Assembly (NCBI GenBank): GCA_947258805.1
Contig: CAMYJV010000052.1
Coordinates: 1-19,703, forward strand
Reading direction: 5' to 3'
Origin: an uncultured Gammaproteobacteria bacterium
Lineage (GTDB): Bacteria; Pseudomonadota; Gammaproteobacteria; GCA-2729495
Length of the DNA: 19,703 nucleotides
Below, in pieces: positions 13,870-19,703 of the stretch (positions within the stretch are counted from its first letter, which is position 1; every line of letters starts with the position of its first letter). The notes under the pieces were generated by a model. The model was not told the DNA's origin. It saw only the letters and a program-made list of their open reading frames with translations, and made no database searches. Both the position numbers and the translations under genes were made by a program.

Positions 13870-16800
13870 TGATCAGTCGGGCATCGCGATGGTGGCGGTG
13901 CTCGTGTTTCTGCTGGTCATCGCCGCAGTGGTGGCGCTCAAGGGCGGTGAGGAACTGGGCGAAATACACCTGGCCGCAGCCGACGCAGAAGTCCGACGCC
14001 TGGACTATGTCGCCCAGGCCGGCATGCAGCGCGCGCTGTGGCAGGCCGAGAACGCTTCCTGCACTGGTGACTTCACGATCCCGGCCACTGCCATCGGTCC
14101 GGACACCTACAGCGCCAGCACGACAGGCGGCGGCACCAACACGGTATACACTTTGCTCGCTGACCAGGACGCGTGGATCCGCAGCGACAACCCGACGAAC
14201 ACGGGAGGAGGCGATCAGCACGTCCGTTCTGAGGGCATCAATTTCGAACGGCCGCTGTACCGCTTCGACCTGTCCAGTTTGCCGCCGAACGCACAGGTCA
14301 AGTCGGCGATCGCGTGGTTCTACCTGGAATCGGGCAAGGAGCATCCGGAAGGCCCGGTCACCATTAACCGCGTCACGGCTGACTGGACCGAGAGCGATGC
14401 GACCTGGGAGGCCCTGGGCGACAAGCTCGACCCCGCGGCCCTGGGCATGATCCCGGCCCAGGCAGTCGGCGGCGTCTGGGTGTCAGTCAACCTTACCGCG
14501 CAGGTGCAGGCGTGGGTCAACGGCCAGCCAAACTACGGCATCGCGCTGGCGTCCACGGCCGAGGGCATCCATGCCGAATACAAGAGCCGCGAAGACGGCA
14601 GCACGCCGCCGCGGCTGGAGGTCACGGTGGGCACCGGGTCGGCATCGCCTTTGAACATCCAGGCCACCGGCACGCTGGAGACCGGTGTTACGCATACGTT
14701 GAGCCGGCCCGTCGCCACCGCTTACCAGTCACCGGGCACCATGACCCTGCAGCTCGGCGTCGATCCCGGTGAAGACGCGATGCCCGATTCGTTCTATAGC
14801 GCTCGCAACTACGGTGGTGCCACCTACGTCCAGGTGAACGACAACGGTTCGGACTGGCAGCAATACCCGCTGATTCGCTTCGATCTTGGCAAGCTACCGC
14901 GCGGTGCCGCGGTGCGCTCTGCGCAACTCGAGTTGCACATGAGGAACCTTGCCGCACCGGGCACCGCCACCATCCACCAGGTCACGCGCAGCTGGGTGGA
15001 AGGTACCAAGTCTGGCGGCGGTACAGCCGACGGCGTCTCATGGTTTACGTACGACGGCACCAACGCCTGGACATCGGCAGGCGGAGATTTCAACCCAGGG
15101 GTGGTCGCCGAGACCGCGATCGACGGTACCGAAACGTGGGTCAGCTGGGACGTCGCGCCGCTGGTCGAGCGCTGGCTCGCCGGCGACCCGAACTATGGGT
15201 TGATGATCAGGCCGGCCAACGGCCTGAGAGAAGCCGAATTCTCATCGAAGGAAGACTCCAATGTTGGCGTCGCGCCGAAGCTGACGATCGAGTACGCCTG
15301 CGAGTGCGGCAGTGCGTGCATGGCGCCGCAGGGTGCGGGCAATGTCCTGATGGTGGTGGTTAACCCGACGACGCTGGTTCCCTGGGATGCCTACAAGAAA
15401 GCGCTGTTCGAGTCCTGGGGCTACGCCGTTTCGATCATCAGCGAAAGCGCGAACCAGTCCGCCTACGACGCCGCCACAGCCACCGCCGATGCCGTGTTCA
15501 TCTCCGAGAGCGTTAATTCGAGCCAGGTGGGCACCAAATTACAAAACGTACCCATCGGCGTCGTCAGCCAGGACGGCGATTACAACAGCGATCTGGGGCT
15601 TGCCGGGGGCAGCACGTGGCCGGTCGGGTCGGCGGTCAATGTCGCCGATACGGACCATTACATCACCCGGCCGTTCGCAGCCGGTCCGCTGGAGATGTAC
15701 TCGGCGGCCATGGAACAACTGACCGTTTCCGGGGCCGAGGCCCCGGGACTGCAGACACTGGCAGACGCGGGTGGCGCGGGCGCGCTGGTGGTACTCGACA
15801 AAGGCGCGATGGGAACCGGCGGCAGCCCGCTGCCCGGCCGTCGCGTCATGCTGCCCCTGGGCCGGGACGGCAACACCAATTGGGACTACCTCAACAGTGA
15901 AGGCCTGCTGCTCGTTCAACGCGCCATCGCCTGGGCCATGGGCGCCGACGAAACCAGCGTCGCCGACGTGCTGCTGGTCGTGGTCGACCCGGGCAACCTG
16001 ACGGCTCAGGAAGCCGAGAAGCAGGCGTTGATGGAGTCCTGGAACTTCACCGTGAACCTGATCGACGAGAGCGACAGCCAGGCCGAGTTCGATGCCGCGT
16101 TCGCCGACAACGACGTGGCCTATATCCCGCAGGACATCAACTCGTCGAACCTCGGCACCAAGCTGCGCAATGCGACGATCGGCGTCGTCAACGAAGAGGG
16201 CGAGCAGGTCGATGAGCTGGGCTTCTCCAGCGACAAGCTGTTCAAGACCCGGCACGAGATCGACTTAACCGATAATTCGCACTACATCACACAGAATTTT
16301 GCCACGGGTCTGCTGACCTTCGTCTCCAGCGATCAGTCCGTGCACATTCTGGACGGGGGCGTCGCCCCGGGGTTACAGGTTCTGGCAGAGACTTTCAACG
16401 TTGGCAGCCAGTGGAAAAAGTCGATGGGCACCCTCGAACCGGGCGATACACTCTCGGATGGTGGTAGCGCAACCGGCCGGCGCGTGCAGCTGCCCTGGGG
16501 TGGCGGCACCTTCGATATCAATCAGCTCAACGACGACGGGCGCACCATCATGCAGCGTGCCATCGAGTGGGCGGAGGGTGCCGGTCCTGCTCCTGCCCCT
16601 GCCTACAACGTCCTGATGATTGTCGGCAACCTGACGCTCTCCAGCAAGGACGTCGGCTACAAGGCACTGATCGAATCGTGGGGTCACACGGTCAGCCTGA
16701 TCGATGACGGCGACAGCCAGGCCAATTACGACGTGGCGATGGATGCAGCCGACGTGATCCTTGCCTCCGGTTCGGCCATCGGTTCCAGTATCCTGGACAA

Positions 16801-18022
16801 GCCGACCAATACCACCAAGGGGATGGTGAACGAAGTGAACGGCAAGATCGACAACTTCGGTTTTTCCAGCAGTACCTCTGCGACGGCGAATTTCAACACC
16901 TTCTCCACGACCAGTCCCACGCATTACATTACCGAACCCTTTGCCGGTAACGCGGTGACGGTGTTTACCTCTTCCCTGACCAACCCGGTACCGGGCGGCA
17001 CATTGGCGCCAGATCTGCAGAATGTGGGTGAGGTGACCGGCACAGTGGCACTGGGAACGCTGGATGCCGGCGCAACGCGTTATGACAGCAACCCGTCGCA
17101 GGGACGTCGTGCACACCTGCCGTATGCCAATGCGGAGACGACCGATATGACAGCGGATGGCAAGACGATCCTGCAGCGCACCCTCGAATGGGCCGCGGGT
17201 GCCGGTGCCGGCGCCGCCACCATGCCCATCGCGCACTGGAAATTCGATGAAGGCAGCGGCCCGACCGCCTTTGACTCCGTGGGTGGCAACGATGCTACCC
17301 TGAATGGCAATCCGACCTGGACGATCGGTACGCTCGGCGACGCCCTCGACTTTGACGGGAGTGGTGACTATGTCACTACGGACAGTAATTTCACCCCGCC
17401 CCCAATTGGCACCGTCACGTTCTGGATGCAGGTGTCCGGCTCACCCGCCTCGCACGGGCGTTGTTCGATCTGGCCCTCACTGGCGTCAACACAGAATTCG
17501 TTACGACCACGACCATCGACACGCCCGGGCAGTGGTATCACATCGCGGCGTCGTACGACACAACGAATGATGCCTATGCTGTATATATTGACGGTGTTCC
17601 GCACAAGAGCGGGACCTACCCGTCCGCGCTGGCGGTGCCCGCCGCGAACCTGCTGTCGATCGGTACCCGCACCGGTTCGACCAACTACTTCGATGGCGTG
17701 CTTGATGACGTGCGCATCTACGACAAGTTCCTGTCTGCTGCAGAAATCGCTGACCTGGCTGCCGGCGGTGGGGGTGGTGGCGGTGGTGGCGGTGGTGGTA
17801 CCTGCGACAGCAGCGGTAACTATCTTGACCAGTTCGAGGTGTATGCCTTCAACAACAGCGATGGCAGTATCGACTGGTCGACCAGCCCGTGGGCGGAGGT
17901 CGGCGAGAGCGACGGCCCGACCGCCGGTGATATCCGTATATGGTCCGACCTGGACAGCGTGCGTATCCGTACCCGCGACAACGACAACGGTGGTGAGGGT
18001 CTGGAACGCGAGGCCGACCTGA
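13862..18022 (+). CDS. Giant GspK/PilX-like tip protein: DNRLRE x2, three ~210-aa repeats, start of LamG; frameshifted
   Basis: The N-terminus has a prepilin-like site after G7 (MSPDQSG / IAMVAVLVFLLVIAAVVALK) and lacks Glu at +5, as GspK tip subunits do. Next come GGEELGEIHLAAADAEVRRL and a PilX-like helix. Extracellular modules follow: DNRLRE-like domain 1 (about 14140-14640; LYRFDLSSLPPNAQVKSAI, VQAWVNGQPNYGIAL), DNRLRE-like domain 2 (about 14741-15290; PLIRFDLGKLPRGAAVRSA, VERWLAGDPNYGLMI), three related modules (15341-17205), then a LamG domain from 17221. At about 17461 the frame slips. From there to 18022 this frame is Arg/Pro/Thr-rich nonsense, while the LamG sequence continues in the neighbouring frame. 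Corrected length is about 1480 residues. The start codon lies in palindrome 2; the frame is open upstream to 13763, but that part has no pilin leader. Confidence 0.85.
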   Translation: MSPDQSGIAMVAVLVFLLVIAAVVALKGGEELGEIHLAAADAEVRRLDYVAQAGMQRALWQAENASCTGDFTIPATAIGPDTYSASTTGGGTNTVYTLLADQDAWIRSDNPTNTGGGDQHVRSEGINFERPLYRFDLSSLPPNAQVKSAIAWFYLESGKEHPEGPVTINRVTADWTESDATWEALGDKLDPAALGMIPAQAVGGVWVSVNLTAQVQAWVNGQPNYGIALASTAEGIHAEYKSREDGSTPPRLEVTVGTGSASPLNIQATGTLETGVTHTLSRPVATAYQSPGTMTLQLGVDPGEDAMPDSFYSARNYGGATYVQVNDNGSDWQQYPLIRFDLGKLPRGAAVRSAQLELHMRNLAAPGTATIHQVTRSWVEGTKSGGGTADGVSWFTYDGTNAWTSAGGDFNPGVVAETAIDGTETWVSWDVAPLVERWLAGDPNYGLMIRPANGLREAEFSSKEDSNVGVAPKLTIEYACECGSACMAPQGAGNVLMVVVNPTTLVPWDAYKKALFESWGYAVSIISESANQSAYDAATATADAVFISESVNSSQVGTKLQNVPIGVVSQDGDYNSDLGLAGGSTWPVGSAVNVADTDHYITRPFAAGPLEMYSAAMEQLTVSGAEAPGLQTLADAGGAGALVVLDKGAMGTGGSPLPGRRVMLPLGRDGNTNWDYLNSEGLLLVQRAIAWAMGADETSVADVLLVVVDPGNLTAQEAEKQALMESWNFTVNLIDESDSQAEFDAAFADNDVAYIPQDINSSNLGTKLRNATIGVVNEEGEQVDELGFSSDKLFKTRHEIDLTDNSHYITQNFATGLLTFVSSDQSVHILDGGVAPGLQVLAETFNVGSQWKKSMGTLEPGDTLSDGGSATGRRVQLPWGGGTFDINQLNDDGRTIMQRAIEWAEGAGPAPAPAYNVLMIVGNLTLSSKDVGYKALIESWGHTVSLIDDGDSQANYDVAMDAADVILASGSAIGSSILDKPTNTTKGMVNEVNGKIDNFGFSSSTSATANFNTFSTTSPTHYITEPFAGNAVTVFTSSLTNPVPGGTLAPDLQNVGEVTGTVALGTLDAGATRYDSNPSQGRRAHLPYANAETTDMTADGKTILQRTLEWAAGAGAGAATMPIAHWKFDEGSGPTAFDSVGGNDATLNGNPTWTIGTLGDALDFDGSGDYVTTDSNFTPPPIGTVTFWMQVSGSPASHGRCSIWPSLASTQNSLRPRPSTRPGSGITSRRRTTQRMMPMLYILTVFRTRAGPTRPRWRCPPRTCCRSVPAPVRPTTSMACLMTCASTTSSCLLQKSLTWLPAVGVVAVVAVVVPATAAVTILTSSRCMPSTTAMAVSTGRPARGRRSARATARPPVISVYGPTWTACVSVPATTTTVVRVWNARPT
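15341..17205 (+). repeat. Three tandem ~210-residue modules in the tip protein
   Basis: The modules begin near 15341, 15965 and 16607 (624 and 642 bp apart). Shared landmarks in order: (N/D)VL(M/L)(V/I)V opening strand, ALxESW, an S..Y/F.D/A acidic stretch, GVV or GMVN, HYIT followed by FA, a GRR(V/A).LP block, and a closing QR(A/T)..WA.GA helix. An opening hydrophobic strand, a helix with ESW, and a closing WA.GA helix suggest an alpha/beta flavodoxin-like or ThuA/glutamine-amidotransferase-like fold. I cannot confirm this from sequence alone. The DNA copies are diverged, so the duplications are old. Confidence 0.75.
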
Positions 18023-18306
18023 CGGGGGCGGCCACCGCGACCCTGTCCTATGATTACCGGCGCGACAAGCTGGATAATGCCAATGACTACAGCACGGTGG
18101 AGGTTTCCGCCAACGGCGCGGCCGGGCCGTGGACGGAACTGGCGCGCTACCAGGGACCCACCAACGACGGCGCCTATACGACTGCGTCACACGATATCAG
18201 CAGCTTCATCAGCGCCAATACCCGTATCCGCTTCAAGACCTCGACCGACCTGGGTAACCAGGATGTAGTCTGGTTCGACAACATCGAGATCCAGTGCGCC
18301 CCGTGA
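17461..18306 (+). pseudogene. C-terminal continuation of the tip protein in the shifted frame: LamG, Gly linker, beta domain
   Basis: From 17461 this frame reads LFDLALTGVNTEFVTTTTI, then PGQWYHIAASYDTTNDAYAV, YIDGVPHKSG and FDGVLDDVRIYDKFLSAAEI. That is the second half of the LamG domain whose first half (IAHWKFDEGSG ... ALDFDGSGDYV ... TVTFWMQVSG) is in the preceding frame. One missing T in CGTTGTTC (CGTTTGTTC expected) restores H-G-R-L-F-D-L. A linker of twelve glycines (17764-17799) follows, then a C-terminal domain of about 165 residues (LDQFEVYAFNNSDGSIDW, ATLSYDYRRDKLD, VVWFDNIEIQC) that resembles jelly-roll carbohydrate/adhesion modules. The apparent TTG at 17461 is not a credible start. 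The lesion is a real inactivation or truncation, recoding, or a sequencing error. Confidence 0.85.
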
Positions 18307-18308
18307 TC

Positions 18309-18376
18309 GGTGCGCAGAGCGCACCCTACGGTTCGGCGCGGTATTGACCGATTGCGTAGGGTGCACCCCGTGCACC
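18309..18376 (+). repeat. REP-like hairpin pair in inverted orientation
   Basis: GGTGCGC-AGA-GCGCACC (18309-18325) followed by CTACG, and CGTAG (18355-18359) followed by GGTGCAC-CCC-GTGCACC (18360-18376). Each is a 7-bp perfect hairpin with a 3-nt loop. The second is an inverted copy of the first (18 of 22 bases match over the GTAGGGTGC unit), as in BIME/REP doublets. It lies 2 bp after the tip protein's stop, so it may also stabilise or end that transcript. A third fragment GGTGCGCAC is at 18381-18389. Confidence 0.8.
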
Positions 18377-18399
18377 ATGTTCGGTGCGCACAGTCAATG

Positions 18400-18508
18400 A
18401 GCGGGGTCGGACCTCTTCAAGATACTGATAAGTAGATAGTCAGCCAGGAAATGTGCCTGATTTCCGGGCTTAGAGTGTGCATTTCAGGCCACTTTTGGGG
18501 CGAATAAC
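18400..18508 (+). repeat. Direct repeat copy A, upstream of the HDOD gene
   Basis: The left end GGGGTCGGACCTCTTCAA lies in a 21-bp block identical to copy B, followed 3 nt later by ACTGATA. The right end TTTCAGGCCACTTTTGGGGC starts exactly 82 bp from the left end, as in copy B. The middle is diverged but shares short blocks in register. It ends 89 bp before the HDOD start, so it may affect that gene's promoter. Confidence 0.75.
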
Positions 18509-18597
18509 AGAATGCCAGGCGCTTTATGCCACTCCTGTAGGGAACCCGGTCAAGGTTGTGTGCGCGCGACCGACACAAGTGAAAGGGGGCAAGGCTG

Positions 18598-19500
18598 ATG
18601 GACCAACCGACCAATACACTCTGGGAAAAAGTCACCGCGGATGCGGAGCTGCTGACACTGCCGGCTGTCTATCTGCGCCTGAGGGCGGTCCTGGATGATC
18701 CCGATTATGCTGTCTCGGATATCGAGGAGGCCATCGGCTCGGATCCTGCCATCGCCGCACGCCTGCTGCGCCAGGCCAACAGTCCCTATTTCGGCTTTGC
18801 CACGAAAATTGGAACCATCTCGCGTGCAGTCGGCTTGCTCGGTTCGCAGCAGGTGCATGACCTGGTACTGGCGACCTCGGTGGCGCAGACATTTAACGGT
18901 ATTCCCATCGAAGTGATGGATATGCATGCCTTCTGGACGCGCAGCGTCTACTGCGCGGCGGCTGCACGACTGCTGGCGGTGAACTGCAACATACTGGATA
19001 GCGAGCGACTGTTTGTTGCGGGGCTGCTGCGTGATATCGGGCATCTCGTCATGTACCAGTCGATCCCGGACGAATCAACGGAAGCCCTGCTGTATTCACA
19101 GTTGGAGAGTCGGCTGCTGCACGAGGTGGAGCGTGAAGTGATCGGCTTCGATTATGCCCAGCTGGGCGGGGCCCTGCTGCACCAGTGGGGGCTGCCTGCG
19201 AGCCTGTGTGAGTCGGTGCAGTGGCACATTTCGCCCCAGCAATCGACCGACTATTTTCTGGAGGCCTCGATTGTGCATCTCGCCGGGGTGCTCAGTGATG
19301 TCGGTCAGACCGACGAGGATGCCTATGACTACTGTGTATCACAGGGGCATCCGTTCGCCTGGGAGGTCACGGGTCTGACGCCCGAACAGTGCGCAGCATT
19401 CCAGGAAGAGGTCGAAAGTCAGCTCGATGATGTCATGTTCCTGATCTTTCCCGCATCAAAGACCGTGCATCCCGGTTCACGACTCGCGATCGGCGTCTGA
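18598..19500 (+). CDS. HDOD-domain signalling protein
   Basis: 300 residues, cytoplasmic. An HDOD domain covers about residues 10-215: LTLPAVYLRLRAVLDDP, DPAIAARLLRQANSPYFGF (49-67), ISRAVGLLGSQQVHDLVLA (74-92), FWTRSVYCAAAARLLA, FVAGLLRDIGHLVMY. HDOD proteins keep the HD fold but lack the catalytic metal set; here the usual His before the second helix is Arg-Ser (WTRSVY). Known members act as signalling scaffolds for chemotaxis, motility or c-di-GMP networks. No partner domain is fused. The start is ATG 18598, with AAGG 5-8 nt upstream. It is separated from the pilus cluster by about 290 bp containing REP hairpins and repeat copy A, so it is probably an independent unit; a link to the pilus is conjecture. 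Confidence 0.93.
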   Translation: MDQPTNTLWEKVTADAELLTLPAVYLRLRAVLDDPDYAVSDIEEAIGSDPAIAARLLRQANSPYFGFATKIGTISRAVGLLGSQQVHDLVLATSVAQTFNGIPIEVMDMHAFWTRSVYCAAAARLLAVNCNILDSERLFVAGLLRDIGHLVMYQSIPDESTEALLYSQLESRLLHEVEREVIGFDYAQLGGALLHQWGLPASLCESVQWHISPQQSTDYFLEASIVHLAGVLSDVGQTDEDAYDYCVSQGHPFAWEVTGLTPEQCAAFQEEVESQLDDVMFLIFPASKTVHPGSRLAIGV

Positions 19501-19504
19501 CGAT

Positions 19505-19612
19505 AGCGGGGTCGGACCTCTTCAATGTACTGATACGCCAGCAGTTGATGCCTCAGGGCGCGCTGTTTCTCAGCTTGGACCGTACTTTTCAGGGCCCTTT
19601 TAGGGCAAACAA
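19505..19612 (+). repeat. Direct repeat copy B, downstream of the HDOD gene
   Basis: Same orientation as copy A, starting 4 bp after the HDOD stop and 1105 bp from copy A. The left 21 bases are identical, ACTGATA falls at the same offset, and the right end TTTCAGGGCCCTTTTAGGGC begins 82 bp in. No coding sequence is seen in it, and 19501-19703 holds no gene I can support. Confidence 0.75.
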
Positions 19613-19645
19613 GCGTTAGAAATGATAAGAGGGGGCTGATAAGAG

Positions 19646-19703
19646 GGGGTCGGACCTACACAACATCTTGATAAATTTGTGCTTTGTACTGGAGGCCGCC
19701 TCG
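19646..19703 (+). repeat. Partial repeat copy C, running off the window
   Basis: GGGGTCGGACCT (19646-19657), CAA at 19661, then TTGATAA match the left end of copies A and B. Just before it, GATAAGAGGGGG occurs twice (19624-19635 and 19638-19649) with CT between. The rest of the copy lies beyond the window. Confidence 0.6.

Noticed and set aside
17761..17802. GGT/GGC tract as a recombination or slippage hotspot responsible for the frameshift
   Set aside because: The tract lies 300 bp after the slip and is in frame with the LamG continuation, where it is a normal Gly linker.
17464..18022. The last ~187 residues of the long tip-protein frame as a genuine C-terminal domain
   Set aside because: Composition (Arg/Pro/Thr/Ser-rich, no pattern) is out-of-frame noise; LamG continues in the adjacent frame.
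18400..19703. CRISPR array from the repeated GGGGTCGGACCT units
   Set aside because: Only three irregularly spaced copies, separated by a gene and by 141 bp; no regular spacers and no cas genes.

Overview
The window looks like chromosome of a GC-rich gammaproteobacterium. The signs are a Pgi of the enterobacterial/animal type, proteobacterial type II secretion / type IV pilus-like proteins, GGDEF-EAL and HDOD proteins, and REP-like palindromes. I cannot name the genus. No tRNA, rRNA, CRISPR array or complete transposase is visible.

Layout. Bases 1-2042, minus strand: a CpcT/CpeT-like secreted protein followed by pgi, whose 3' end lies outside the window. Bases 2288-2665, plus strand: a small secreted IPT/TIG-like protein. 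Bases 2866-7764: a signalling block with a lone receiver protein, a membrane histidine kinase interrupted by one in-frame TAG, a second lone receiver protein, and a GGDEF-EAL protein. The last three are joined by ATGA overlaps. Bases 7764-10945: an assembly ATPase with an unusual STAS + MshEN front end, then a GspF/PilC platform protein. Bases 11096-18306: five prepilin-like proteins in the order major pilin (GspG-like), GspH-like, GspI/PilV-like, GspJ/PilW-like with a calcium-loop insert, and a very large GspK/PilX-like tip protein. The tip protein carries DNRLRE, three ~210-residue repeats, LamG and a C-terminal beta-domain, and has a -1 frameshift near 17461. Bases 18309-19703: a REP hairpin pair, then an HDOD gene bracketed by copies of a ~109-bp direct repeat.

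How the genes may work together (inference): the kinase and receivers feed a c-di-GMP enzyme that is translationally coupled to its probable effector. That effector is an ATPase with two complete MshEN c-di-GMP-binding motifs plus a STAS domain. It would drive a short (pseudo)pilus whose tip is a giant multidomain putative adhesin. Secretin, alignment proteins (GspC/L/M or PilM/N/O/P) and prepilin peptidase are not encoded here and must come from elsewhere if the machine works.

Most notable: (1) the STAS-MshEN-GspE fusion next to its likely second-messenger enzyme; (2) the giant prepilin-anchored tip protein; (3) two related GGGGACAT...ATGTCCCC palindromes whose right arms supply the start codons of two pilin genes; (4) two single-site lesions (TAG in the kinase, 1-nt slip in the tip protein), which mean decay, phase variation, recoding or sequencing error.
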